64,000 nt of DNA from Candidatus Microbacterium phytovorans (GTDB taxonomy: Bacteria > Actinomycetota > Actinomycetes > Actinomycetales > Microbacteriaceae): assembly GCA_029202445.1 (NCBI GenBank), contig CP119321.1, positions 1,736,001 through 1,800,000 of the forward strand. Reading direction: 5' to 3'. Positions 24,851 through 32,281 of this stretch are shown here, piece by piece. The notes below the pieces were generated by a model. The model did not search any database and had not been told where the DNA came from. It worked only from the letters and a program-made list of their open reading frames with translations. The translations under genes and the position numbers were made by a program. Position 1 is the first letter of the stretch. The number at the start of each line of letters is the position of its first letter.

Positions 24851-26047
24851 ATGGTCGACGCCGTCCGCGCCGCCGGTGCGCCCGTTCCCGGTGCAGGAGA
24901 ACTCTTCCAGATCCTGCGAGACGGCCGTGCGCGCACGAAGGCAGAGCTCGCCACTGTCACGGGCCTGGCCCGCTCCACGGTCTCCAGCCGCGTCGACACG
25001 CTCCTCGCCGCCGGGCTCCTGCGACCGGCGGGCGAAGCGGCATCCACCGGCGGCCGCCCCCCTGCGCGGGTCGCCTTCAACCCCGCGGCCGGCGTCGTGC
25101 TGGCCGCCGACCTCGGCGCGACGCACGCCACCATCGCTATCGCCGACCTCGCCGGGCGCATGATCGCGTCGCGGACGCATCAGCTCGCCATCAGCTCCGG
25201 CCCCGAAACGGTGCTCGACGCCGTCACCGCCGAAGGCTCCGCGCTGCTCGCCGCGCACCACCTCGAACCCGGCAGTCTCGTCGGCATCGGGATCGGGGTG
25301 CCCGGTCCCGTGGAGCACTCCACCGGGATGCCGACGAACCCGCCGATCATGCCCGGATGGGACCGCTTCGACGTCCCCGCCTACGTACGGCGCTCGTTCG
25401 ACGTGCCCGTCCTCGTCGACAACGACGTGAACATCCTCGCCCTCGGCGAGCAGTCGCTCAGCTGGTCGGGTGTCGACGACCTCGTCTTCGTGAAAGTGGC
25501 CACCGGCATCGGCGCCGGCATCATCTCGGGCGGTGTGCTCCAACGCGGCGCGCAGGGCTCCGCCGGTGACATGGGCCACGTGCACGTGCCGTACAGCCAC
25601 GACTCCCCCCGGCCGCCCGACGACGACCGCGACCTCGAGGCGATCGCCAGCGGAACGGCGATCGCCTCAGCGCTGCGCGCCGAGGGTCTCGACGCCGCAG
25701 GGAGCGCGGACGTCGTCCGCCTCGTGCGCCAGGGCCATCCGGCAGCGATCGCCGCAACGCGTCAGGCCGGGCGAGAAGTCGGCGAGGTCCTCGCGACCGT
25801 CGTCAACCTCCTGAACCCCTCCATCATCGTCCTCGGGGGCAGCATCGCCCGCGCGGGAGAGCACCTGCTCGCCGGCGTCCGCGAGGTCGTGTACCGACGG
25901 TCGATCCCCCTCGCGACCCAGCACCTCGGCATCGTGCAGTCACAGGCGGGCGAGACGGCGGGCGTACGCGGCGCGGCCATCATGGTCACCCAGCACGTGC
26001 TCTCCCCCGCCCACGTCGAGGCCCTCGCCACAGCCGCTCGCACCTGA
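24851..26047 (+). CDS. ROK-family transcriptional regulator
   Basis: A 398-residue ROK regulator: an N-terminal winged helix (TKAELATVTGLARSTVSSRV, about 29-48), then an actin-like kinase fold with ADLGATHATIAI (phosphate-1), GIGVPGPVEHSTG, VDNDVN (189-194) and TGIGAGII. The kinase-type zinc site is broken: after GDMGHV (239-244) the usual Cys cluster is replaced by SPRPPDDDRDLE, with no Cys at all. This fits a sensor without kinase activity. The start at 24851 follows TTTACT by 6 bases. It is divergent from the sugar cluster and probably represses it. Confidence 0.9.
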   Translation: MVDAVRAAGAPVPGAGELFQILRDGRARTKAELATVTGLARSTVSSRVDTLLAAGLLRPAGEAASTGGRPPARVAFNPAAGVVLAADLGATHATIAIADLAGRMIASRTHQLAISSGPETVLDAVTAEGSALLAAHHLEPGSLVGIGIGVPGPVEHSTGMPTNPPIMPGWDRFDVPAYVRRSFDVPVLVDNDVNILALGEQSLSWSGVDDLVFVKVATGIGAGIISGGVLQRGAQGSAGDMGHVHVPYSHDSPRPPDDDRDLEAIASGTAIASALRAEGLDAAGSADVVRLVRQGHPAAIAATRQAGREVGEVLATVVNLLNPSIIVLGGSIARAGEHLLAGVREVVYRRSIPLATQHLGIVQSQAGETAGVRGAAIMVTQHVLSPAHVEALATAART

Positions 26048-26154
26048 CGCAGGTGGTAGCACCGGCGTAACACGACTGAGACAATCCCGCGATTGACTGT
26101 CTGCACCAGCAACGAGTGCTGCCGACGTAGACATGCGCGCGGAAGGAGCGTCCC

Positions 26155-27186
26155 ATGAAGTTCCGTCCCCTGCGCACCTCACCCCACGCCGTCACCGGCG
26201 CCGCCGAGGTGGTCGTCCCACCCGACGAGATGCGGGCGATCGTGTTCGACGCGCCCGGGGCAGCCGACGCCCTGCAGGTGCGCACGGTGCCCGTGCCGTC
26301 GCCCGTGATGAGCGAGCTGCTGGTGCGCGTCGTCGCGGCCGGCACCAACCCCATCGACGCGAAGACCCGCGCCGGTGCCGGCGTCCACGGCGGGATCGAC
26401 CGGCATCCGAGCACCCTCGGGTTCGACTTCAGCGGCATCGTGATCTCCGCGCCGCACGAGGCCCACCCGCTGCCGCCCGGCACCGAGGTGTTCGGCATGG
26501 TGCCGTTCCCGCGCTCCGGCGGCAGCTACGCCGAGTACGTCGTCGTACCGACGCTGTCTGTCGCCCGCAAACCCTCCTCGCTCTCCCACGTGGAAGCCGC
26601 CGGGGTGCCCCTGGCCGCGCTCACGGCGTGGGGGCTCGTCGTGGAGACAGCCCACGCGCACGAAGGTCAGCGCGTGCTCATCCACGCGGGCTCCGGCGGG
26701 GTGGGGCATTTCGCCGTGCAGCTGGCCGCCTACTTCGGCGCGCACGTCACGGCCACCGGCTCGGAGCGGAACCTCCCGTGGCTGCGCGAACTCGGCGCGG
26801 CCGTGACGATCGACTACGCCACGACCCGCTTCGAGGATGTCGTCGGAGAGGTCGACGTCGTCATCGACCTGGTCGGCAACGTCCACGACGACACCGGCAG
26901 CCGCTCGCTCTCGGTACTGCGGCGCGGCGGCCTCTACATCATGGTGCCCAGCGGCTCCTGGCCCGGCTACGCCGAGGCGGCCGCCGAAGCCGGGGTGCGG
27001 GCGACGTCGTACAAGGTCGTCCCCGACGGAGGCGTGCTCTCGACTCTCGCCCGGCTGCTCGACTCCGGCGCCATCCAGGTCTACATCGACCGGGTCTTCG
27101 ACCTGGCCGAGGCATCGGAGGCCCACGTCGAGCTCGAGCGCGGGCATTCGCGCGGCAAGATCGTCCTGCGCGTCGGCGACGCCTGA
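26155..27186 (+). CDS. MDR-superfamily NADP-dependent oxidoreductase (quinone reductase-like)
   Basis: A 343-residue zinc-free medium-chain dehydrogenase/reductase. The GroES-like domain runs from about 25 (MRAIVFDAPGAADALQVRTV) and contains GTNPIDAKTR; the Rossmann part has HAGSGGVGHFAVQLAAYFGA. No catalytic zinc ligands are seen, as in quinone oxidoreductases. The C-terminus matches the RGHSRGKIVLRV ending of that group. The start has GAAGGAG 8 bases upstream; the first 24 residues are a short extension. It stands alone between the ROK gene and the convergent LysG. Likely reduces quinones or enones; substrate unknown. Confidence 0.88.
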   Translation: MKFRPLRTSPHAVTGAAEVVVPPDEMRAIVFDAPGAADALQVRTVPVPSPVMSELLVRVVAAGTNPIDAKTRAGAGVHGGIDRHPSTLGFDFSGIVISAPHEAHPLPPGTEVFGMVPFPRSGGSYAEYVVVPTLSVARKPSSLSHVEAAGVPLAALTAWGLVVETAHAHEGQRVLIHAGSGGVGHFAVQLAAYFGAHVTATGSERNLPWLRELGAAVTIDYATTRFEDVVGEVDVVIDLVGNVHDDTGSRSLSVLRRGGLYIMVPSGSWPGYAEAAAEAGVRATSYKVVPDGGVLSTLARLLDSGAIQVYIDRVFDLAEASEAHVELERGHSRGKIVLRVGDA

Positions 27187-27206
27187 CCCGACCCTCGTCG
27201 CCCCTG

Positions 27207-28088
27207 TCAGGACGCGAGCACGCGGCGCCCCTCGGCGACGATCTCGTCGGCGACGGCGTCGAGCAGCGGGGAGCGGAGATTCCACTGCTGCCAGTACAGG
27301 GGAACGTCGATCGGCGCCCCGCCCAGGCGCACCAGCCGGCCGTCGGCCAGCGCCTCGGCAGACTGGAAGCCCGGGAGCAGACCCCACCCGAGACCGAGCC
27401 CGATCGCGACGGCGAAGTCGTGCGAGGCGGGCACGAAGTGACGGGGTCCGCCGTCGCCTCCCGCACCACGGGCCGAGAGCCACTGACGCTGCAAGTCGTC
27501 CCGCCGGTCGAAGTCGACGCGCGGTGCGCGAGAGAGGGATGCCGTATCCGCACCGTCCGGAAACCACCGCGCGACGAACGGGGCGGTGGCGACCGCTTCG
27601 TAGCGCATGACGCCGAGCGGCACGACACGACAGCCGACGACGGCATCCGCCCGCGACGTGACCGCGCCCATCACCGTGCCCGCCTCCAGGAGCGCGGCCG
27701 TGAAATCCTGGTCGTCGCGGTGCAGATCGAACACGACGGAGCGGGATGCCGTCAGCCGCGCGAGTGGAGCGAGGAACCAGGTCGCCAGCGAGTCCGCGTT
27801 GACGGCGAGCGGGATCGTCACCTGATCGTCCTCCGAACCCAGCTCCGCCAGGGCGTCGTGCTCGAGGAGAGCCAGCTGCCGCGCGTAGCGCACCACGGCG
27901 TGCGCGGCGTCGGTCGGGCGCACGGGTCGCGCCCGCACGAGCAGGACACGCCCCACCTGCTCCTCGAGCGCGCGAATGCGCTGACTCACGGCCGAGGGCG
28001 TGATGTGCAGGCGGCGGGCCGCGGCATCCAGGCTGCCCTCGTCGAGCACGACGGCGAGCGTGCGAGCGCACTCCGCCGAGAGATGCAT
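27207..28088 (-). CDS. lysG: LysR-type regulator, LysG/ArgP group
   Basis: A 293-residue LysR-type regulator of the LysG/ArgP (IciA) group. The helix-turn-helix is GSLDAAARRLHITPSAVSQR (about 18-37), with the group's ALEEQVGRVLLVR after it. The effector domain is of normal length. Divergent from a LysE-type exporter, 70 bases apart, the textbook arrangement in which LysG senses lysine or arginine and switches on the exporter. The start at 28088 is favoured over a GTG two codons upstream because TAAGCT lies exactly 6 bases before it. Confidence 0.88.
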   Translation of the reverse strand: MHLSAECARTLAVVLDEGSLDAAARRLHITPSAVSQRIRALEEQVGRVLLVRARPVRPTDAAHAVVRYARQLALLEHDALAELGSEDDQVTIPLAVNADSLATWFLAPLARLTASRSVVFDLHRDDQDFTAALLEAGTVMGAVTSRADAVVGCRVVPLGVMRYEAVATAPFVARWFPDGADTASLSRAPRVDFDRRDDLQRQWLSARGAGGDGGPRHFVPASHDFAVAIGLGLGWGLLPGFQSAEALADGRLVRLGGAPIDVPLYWQQWNLRSPLLDAVADEIVAEGRRVLAS

Positions 28089-28094
28089 GAGCAC

Positions 28095-28100
28095 AGCTTA
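28095..28100 (-). promoter_or_regulatory. -10 box of leaderless lysG promoter
   Basis: TAAGCT on the minus strand, 6 bases before the ATG at 28088. Confidence 0.45.
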
Positions 28101-28115
28101 CGCGACTGAAGAATC

Positions 28116-28131
28116 ATGAACTGGACTTCAT
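28116..28131. promoter_or_regulatory. candidate LysG operator
   Basis: The palindrome ATGAA-N6-TTCAT lies midway in the 70-base gap between lysG and lysE. LysR-type regulators bind such interrupted palindromes next to the promoter they activate. Confidence 0.5.
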
Positions 28132-28145
28132 CCCAGACGACACCG

Positions 28146-28151
28146 TAGCGT
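28146..28151 (+). promoter_or_regulatory. -10 box of leaderless lysE promoter
   Basis: TAGCGT, 7 bases before the GTG at 28159. Confidence 0.45.
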
Positions 28152-28158
28152 CGTCGAC

Positions 28159-28809
28159 GTGCTCCCCTCCCTCGTCGCCGGCCTCGGTCTCGGCCTCTCC
28201 CTCATCGTCGCGATCGGCGCGCAGAACCTGTTCGTGCTGCGCCAGGGCATCCGGCGAGAGCACGCCCTGGCCGTCGCGGCGGTGTGCGCCGTGTCGGATG
28301 CCGCGCTCATCGTGCTGGGCGTCTCCGGGCTCGGCCTCGTGCTCCACGCCGTGCCCTGGCTCGTCGATGTCGTGCGGTGGGCGGGATTCGCGTTCCTCCT
28401 CGTCTACGGGCTGCTCGCCGCCCGGCGGGCCCTTCGCCCGAGCGGGGCGGCGCTGCGCGTCGAGCCGGCGGCGCCGCGCGCGGACCGCGCGGAGGACGGG
28501 CAGGGCGGCACCGCGACCGCCACGCGGCTCGCGCCCGTTCTGCTGACGTGCCTGGCGTTGACGTGGCTCAACCCGCACGTGTACCTCGACACGGTGTTCC
28601 TCCTCGGCTCCGTCGCCAGCACGCACGGCGACCAGCGTTGGTGGTTCGCCACGGGAGCGGTGATCGCCAGCGTCGTCTGGTTCTTCGGTCTCGCCGTCGG
28701 CGCACGCTACCTGGGCCGGTGGCTCGCCACCCCGCGCGCATGGCGGATCCTCGATGGTGTCATCGCGGTCGTGATGATCGCGATCGCCGTCAGCCTCGTC
28801 TGGCACTGA
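28159..28809 (+). CDS. lysE: LysE/ArgO-type amino acid exporter
   Basis: A 216-residue membrane exporter of the LysE family with about six hydrophobic segments. The hallmark IVAIGAQNLFVLRQGIRREH near the start and TWLNPHVYLDTVFLLGS in the second half are diagnostic for the LysE/ArgO branch, which exports lysine and arginine. A hydrophilic loop of about 35 residues in the middle is cytoplasmic. The start is GTG at 28159, set by the TAGCGT box 7 bases upstream. Right after the stop, the sequence encoding the last residues is duplicated (TGGCACTGACGCCGTC appears twice), a small slippage product. Confidence 0.9.
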   Translation: MLPSLVAGLGLGLSLIVAIGAQNLFVLRQGIRREHALAVAAVCAVSDAALIVLGVSGLGLVLHAVPWLVDVVRWAGFAFLLVYGLLAARRALRPSGAALRVEPAAPRADRAEDGQGGTATATRLAPVLLTCLALTWLNPHVYLDTVFLLGSVASTHGDQRWWFATGAVIASVVWFFGLAVGARYLGRWLATPRAWRILDGVIAVVMIAIAVSLVWH

Positions 28810-28854
28810 CGCCGTCTGGCACTGACGCCGTCTGGCGCTGCGGGTGGGGACGGC

Positions 28855-29202
28855 TCAGGCGCCGTCGATCTCGCGTCGCCGCGCCTCGACGAGCGCTCGC
28901 ACCGTCGCGTCCGGAAGCGGAGCGGCGGGGTCGAAACGGATCGTCCCCTTCGCTCGATCGACACCGTCGAGGAGATCATCGATCTCCACGATCGCCGCGG
29001 GGCTGAACGGATAGACGCCGATGTGAGCCTTCGCGCGCATGAGCGACAGGAGCGGCTTCCCGCGGTGGATGAGCGCCGGCATCCCGTACCCGAGTCCCTG
29101 CGCGGCATCCGGTACGACCTCGCGCGCCAGGTCATACGCGTGACCGATCACGGCGGCGTCAGCGGGGTCGAGTGCGGCGAGGTAGTCATCGATCGTGCCC
29201 AT
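28855..29202 (-). CDS. DUF1801 / YdhG-like small protein
   Basis: A 115-residue protein of the DUF1801 (YdhG/Fra-like) fold: MGTIDDYLAALD at the start, GYGMPALIHRGKPLLSLMRA in the middle, and HIGVYPFSPAAI. Some relatives are described as iron chaperones (frataxin-like), but most have no assigned role. The start at 29202 has GGGAGG 8 bases upstream; a longer in-frame reading would use an unlikely extension. Divergent from the acylphosphatase gene, with 46 bases between starts. Confidence 0.82.
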   Translation of the reverse strand: MGTIDDYLAALDPADAAVIGHAYDLAREVVPDAAQGLGYGMPALIHRGKPLLSLMRAKAHIGVYPFSPAAIVEIDDLLDGVDRAKGTIRFDPAAPLPDATVRALVEARRREIDGA

Positions 29203-29248
29203 GATGGCATCCTCCCACCGGCGCGCCAGTGGATGCCAGGATGGAGCG

Positions 29249-29530
29249 ATGAGACGCGTCCACGTCATCGTCGAAGGCTCCGTTCAGGGCGTCGGCTACC
29301 GCTACACGATGCGATTGGTCGCGCGAGAGGCGGGCGTCACGGGCTGGGTGCGGAACCTCCGCGACGGGTCCGTCGAGGCCGAGGTGCAGGGCACCGGGTC
29401 GCAGGTGGACGAGGTGGTCGCGTGGATGGCGGAGGGCCCGCCGGGATCGTCGGTGACGCGTGCGCGCGTCACCGAACTCGAGGCCTCGGCATCCGCTGCG
29501 ACGACGTTCGAGGTGCGCACCGACGGCTGA
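29249..29530 (+). CDS. acyP: acylphosphatase
   Basis: A 93-residue enzyme that hydrolyses acyl phosphates to carboxylate and phosphate. Catalytic residues are in place: Arg in GSVQGVGYRYTM (phosphate loop, about residues 11-22) and Asn in GWVRNLRDGSVE (about 33-44). Length is normal for the family. The chosen ATG gives the standard N-terminus RRVHVIVEGSVQGVG; longer readings overlap the divergent gene. It ends before the two-way terminator shared with rplA. Confidence 0.95.
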   Translation: MRRVHVIVEGSVQGVGYRYTMRLVAREAGVTGWVRNLRDGSVEAEVQGTGSQVDEVVAWMAEGPPGSSVTRARVTELEASASAATTFEVRTDG

Positions 29531-29542
29531 CGGCACGCACGA

Positions 29543-29574
29543 CGAAGGGCCCCACCCGTGGGTGAGGCCCTTCG
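29543..29574. terminator. bidirectional terminator between acyP and rplA
   Basis: Nine-base arms CGAAGGGCC (29543-29551) and GGCCCTTCG (29566-29574), with an inner CACCC/GGGTG pairing, between convergent genes. It ends the rplK-rplA transcript. Confidence 0.8.
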
Positions 29575-29596
29575 CGCTGTTCCTGAACCCGTGGGA

Positions 29597-30286
29597 TCAG
29601 GCGAGCGAGTTGACGTCCAGCGGGATGCCGGGGCCGAACGTGGTCGACACGGCGCCCTTCTGGATGTAGCGACCCTTCGAGCTGGAGGGCTTGAGGCGGA
29701 TGATCTCCTCGAGCGCAGCCTTGAAGTTCTCGTCGAGCTGCTCGGCCGAGAACGAGGCCTTGCCGACGACGAAGTGCACGTTGGCGTGCTTGTCGACGCG
29801 GAACTCGATCTTGCCGCCCTTGATCTCCTCCACGGCCTTGGCCGGGTTGGGGGTCACGGTGCCGGTCTTCGGGTTGGGCATGAGGCCACGGGGACCGAGC
29901 ACCTTACCGAGACGGCCGACCTGGCCCATGAGCTCGGGCGTCGAGACGGCCGAGTCGAACGCGGTCCAGCCTGCGGCGACCTTCTCGATGAGCTCGGCGC
30001 CGCCGACCTCATCGGCGCCCGCAGCGATCGCGGCCTCGGCCGCGGCGCCCGTGGCGAAGACGATAACGCGGGCGGTCTTGCCCGTGCCGTGCGGCAGGAT
30101 GACCGTGCCGCGGACCATCTGGTCGGCCTTGCGCGGGTCGACCGCGAGCTTCAGGGCGACCTCGACGGTGGAGTCGAACTTCTTCGAGCCCGTCTCCTTG
30201 GCGAGGACGACAGCCTCGGTGGACGTGTAGAACGTGTCGCGGTCGATCTTGGCCGCGGCTGCTTCGTAAACCTTGGACTTAGCCAT
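29597..30286 (-). CDS. rplA: 50S ribosomal protein L1
   Basis: A 229-residue ribosomal protein that forms the mobile L1 stalk and often represses its own operon. The start [14 protein letters not shown] is set by alignment. Conserved [18 protein letters not shown] near 125-142 is the L1 signature. It begins 13 bases after rplK in the same transcript. Length is normal. Confidence 0.98.
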   Translation of the reverse strand: MAKSKVYEAAAAKIDRDTFYTSTEAVVLAKETGSKKFDSTVEVALKLAVDPRKADQMVRGTVILPHGTGKTARVIVFATGAAAEAAIAAGADEVGGAELIEKVAAGWTAFDSAVSTPELMGQVGRLGKVLGPRGLMPNPKTGTVTPNPAKAVEEIKGGKIEFRVDKHANVHFVVGKASFSAEQLDENFKAALEEIIRLKPSSSKGRYIQKGAVSTTFGPGIPLDVNSLA

Positions 30287-30299
30287 GTGCGTCTTCCCC

Positions 30300-30731
30300 T
30301 CAGTCCTCAACCGTGATGCCCATGGAACGGGCGGTGCCGGCGATGATCTTCGAGGCGGCCTCGAGGTCGTTCGCGTTCAGGTCGGGCTGCTTCGTCTCGG
30401 CGATCTGGCGCACCTGGTCCTTGGTGAGCTTGCCCACCTTGGTCGTGTGCGGCGTGGCCGAACCCTTCTGCAGACCGGCGGCCTTCTTGATGAGCTCCGC
30501 CGCGGGCGGGGTCTTCAGGATGAAGGTGAAGCTGCGGTCCTCGTAGACGGTGATCTCGACGGGGATGACGTTGCCGCGCTGCGACTCGGTCGCCGCGTTG
30601 TACGCCTTGCAGAACTCCATGATGTTGACGCCATGCTGACCGAGCGCGGGGCCGATCGGCGGCGCCGGGTTGGCGGCACCGGCGTTGATCTGGAGCTTGA
30701 TCAGGCCGGTCACCTTCTTCTTCGGTGCCAT
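30300..30731 (-). CDS. rplK: 50S ribosomal protein L11
   Basis: A 143-residue protein of the GTPase-associated centre, needed for factor binding and the stringent response. The N-terminal [20 protein letters not shown] and the C-terminal RNA-binding domain with GTARSMGI are standard. A GGAAAG ribosome site precedes the start. In most actinobacteria rplK follows nusG directly; here a DUF559 gene, two palindromes and a terminator stand between them, so rplK needs its own promoter. Confidence 0.98.
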   Translation of the reverse strand: MAPKKKVTGLIKLQINAGAANPAPPIGPALGQHGVNIMEFCKAYNAATESQRGNVIPVEITVYEDRSFTFILKTPPAAELIKKAAGLQKGSATPHTTKVGKLTKDQVRQIAETKQPDLNANDLEAASKIIAGTARSMGITVED

Positions 30732-30844
30732 TCTCTTTCCTTCTGTCGAGCGCCTGCGAGCGGATGCTCAGCGGGCGCGCTTCCACGGATCAGGCGGTTC
30801 CTGACGGTGGTGGGGTCGTCGCGCGACACGCGCGCAACCGCTCA

Positions 30845-30850
30845 AGTCTA
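30845..30850 (-). promoter_or_regulatory. candidate -10 box for rplK-rplA
   Basis: TAGACT (followed by T) on the minus strand, about 115 bases before rplK. The same TAGACTT precedes rplJ-rplL. No good -35 hexamer is seen, so this is tentative. Confidence 0.4.
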
Positions 30851-30899
30851 CCCGATCCCGGATGCCACGGCATCCGCTCTCGCCCCTGCCCTCTGCCCC

Positions 30900-30947
30900 C
30901 TGCTGCCTGCTGCCTGCCGCCTGCCGCCTGCCGCCTGCCGCCTGCCG
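30900..30947. repeat. 7-base tandem repeat tract upstream of rplK
   Basis: Six full copies and a partial copy of CTGC(T/C)GC in the gap 30732-31140, likely unstable in length. Beyond it, 31022-31140 is low-complexity CCGCAC-rich DNA with a 22-base direct repeat at 31056 and 31099. No gene is seen in this 409-base gap. Confidence 0.85.
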
Positions 30948-30948
30948 A

Positions 30949-31021
30949 GCAGGATCGCGGAGATGTGCAGGATCGCGGAGTGCTGCCGCGCGAGGCATCC
31001 GTCATTCTGCACATCTCCGCG
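30949..31021. repeat. palindromic element, copy A
   Basis: Fifteen-base perfect arms (30956-30970 and 31007-31021) with core CGCGGAGATGTGC around a 36-base loop. The left half also holds two 14-base direct repeats GCAGGATCGCGGAG at 30949 and 30967. It lies just past the end of the DUF559 gene; copy B lies before that gene. Confidence 0.85.
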
Positions 31022-31140
31022 GGTTTGCCCGCCCCGCCCCACCCCATGCCGCACCCACACCCGCGCACCCGCACCACCCCATGCCGCACCCGCGCACCCA
31101 CACCCGCGCACCCGCACCACGCCACGCCCGCGCACCCCAC

Positions 31141-32034
31141 TCACCGTGCGAGGTGGAGGCCCTGGGCCACGGCGCGGACGATCAGGTCGTGCACCTCCGG
31201 CCACCCCGCCACGACCTGCGCGAAGTCGACGCGGATGACGTGATAGCCCTGGAGCGTCAGCCTCGCATCGTGACCGATGTCGCTGCGCCGCTGCGGACCG
31301 ACGTGGTGACCGCCATCGATCTGCAGCACCAACCGGTCGCCGATGAGGAAGTCCACCGCATGGCCTGCCAGCCACACCTGCTGGCGAATCGGCAGCCGGA
31401 GGAAGCGCAGCCTCAGCGGGATGAACGTCTCGAGGCCGGAGTCCGAGATCAACGAGCACTCCTCGAGCAGCATGCGAGACGCCGTCGGCATCGGCAGGCG
31501 CCGCAGCGCTTCGCGCGTGACCACACCCTGGCGCAGCGCCGACTCCCAGATGGCGAGCGCTTCCTCGTGCGGAACGCAGCCCGCCACCAGCGACAGCACG
31601 TTCTCGACGGGGTCGACAAGGGAATCCGGATGCCGGGGCACCACCGGCCGCGCCCAGTGAACTCGCGTGCCCGCTCGTACCTCGCCCGCGTGCGCATGCG
31701 GCGGCGCGGCCACGTGCACCTCCGGCTCGTGCAACACCCAGAGACCGAGCCGCCGCGCCTGGGTGAGGCAGGTGAGGACGACACCCGCTCGCGCCGCCGC
31801 TACGAGCAGGGGGTCCGCCTCCGGTACGGCGACCCAGCCATTGCGAGGACGCTCGAGGGCACCGCACGCGACGGCATGATCGATCGCGCGACGCGGCTGG
31901 CCCCGCGCTCGGAGGGTCGACACGCGCGCTACTCCCCCGGCATCCCGGACGGCGGCCAACAGATCGGTCATTCCCTCATGCTGGGCGACCTTCGCCTCCC
32001 GCATCGCGGCGCGATTGCCATCCGTGAGGGACAT
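31141..32034 (-). CDS. DUF559 (Vsr-like endonuclease fold) protein
   Basis: A 297-residue protein with an N-terminal winged-helix-like region (MTDLLAAVRDAGGVARVSTL, as in AbiEi-type antitoxins and DUF559 proteins) and a C-terminal DUF559 domain of the PD-(D/E)XK/Vsr type. Active-site-like residues are Asp in HAVDFLIGD and the strand LVLQIDGGHH, where Gln replaces the usual Glu; this change is common in actinobacterial members as far as I know. No function is established. The start at 32034 is uncertain: ATGs at 32004 and 31971 are possible and none has a good ribosome site. It sits alone between nusG and rplK, bracketed by two palindromic elements. Confidence 0.78.
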   Translation of the reverse strand: MSLTDGNRAAMREAKVAQHEGMTDLLAAVRDAGGVARVSTLRARGQPRRAIDHAVACGALERPRNGWVAVPEADPLLVAAARAGVVLTCLTQARRLGLWVLHEPEVHVAAPPHAHAGEVRAGTRVHWARPVVPRHPDSLVDPVENVLSLVAGCVPHEEALAIWESALRQGVVTREALRRLPMPTASRMLLEECSLISDSGLETFIPLRLRFLRLPIRQQVWLAGHAVDFLIGDRLVLQIDGGHHVGPQRRSDIGHDARLTLQGYHVIRVDFAQVVAGWPEVHDLIVRAVAQGLHLAR

Positions 32035-32096
32035 GTCGATCTGCACCGCTGGGGAGGAGGCGCGTGCGCCACCTCGGCACGCGCCGGCTGCGCAAA

Positions 32097-32167
32097 ATCG
32101 CGGAGATGTGCCGAATCGCGGACCGGATGCGGCCGCGGCATCCGCGAATCGCGCACATCTCCGCGAT
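32097..32167. repeat. palindromic element, copy B
   Basis: Fifteen-base perfect arms (32097-32111 and 32153-32167) sharing CGCGGAGATGTGC with copy A. The stretch after the left arm repeats ATCGCGGA, and the centre is a second palindrome CGGATGC/GCATCCG. The left 28 bases match copy A at about 24 positions. It lies just upstream of the DUF559 gene. The rest of the gap (32168-32233) is CGC/CAC-rich low-complexity DNA. Confidence 0.85.
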
Positions 32168-32233
32168 CTCGCACCCCCGTGACCCACGCGCCCGCGCCAC
32201 CCGCGCACGCGCCACCCGCGCACGCACAAAACA

Positions 32234-32267
32234 CACGCGCCCCGTCCGAAACCGGACGGGGCGCGTG
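32234..32267 (-). terminator. strong terminator after nusG
   Basis: Perfect 15-base arms (32234-32248 and 32253-32267) around a 4-base loop, followed on the minus strand by TGTGTTTTGTG. It begins 14 bases after the nusG stop and should end the secE-nusG transcript before the DUF559 gene and rplK. Confidence 0.88.
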
Positions 32268-32281
32268 CGAAGAGCGGTGTG

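Noticed and set aside
16139..26047. Classical inositol (iol) operon
   Set aside because: No iolB, iolC, iolD or iolE set is recognisable; only generic dehydrogenase and TIM-barrel proteins are present.
28089..28158. Lysine riboswitch before lysE
   Set aside because: The gap is only 70 bases and the message seems leaderless; a lysine riboswitch needs about 170 bases.
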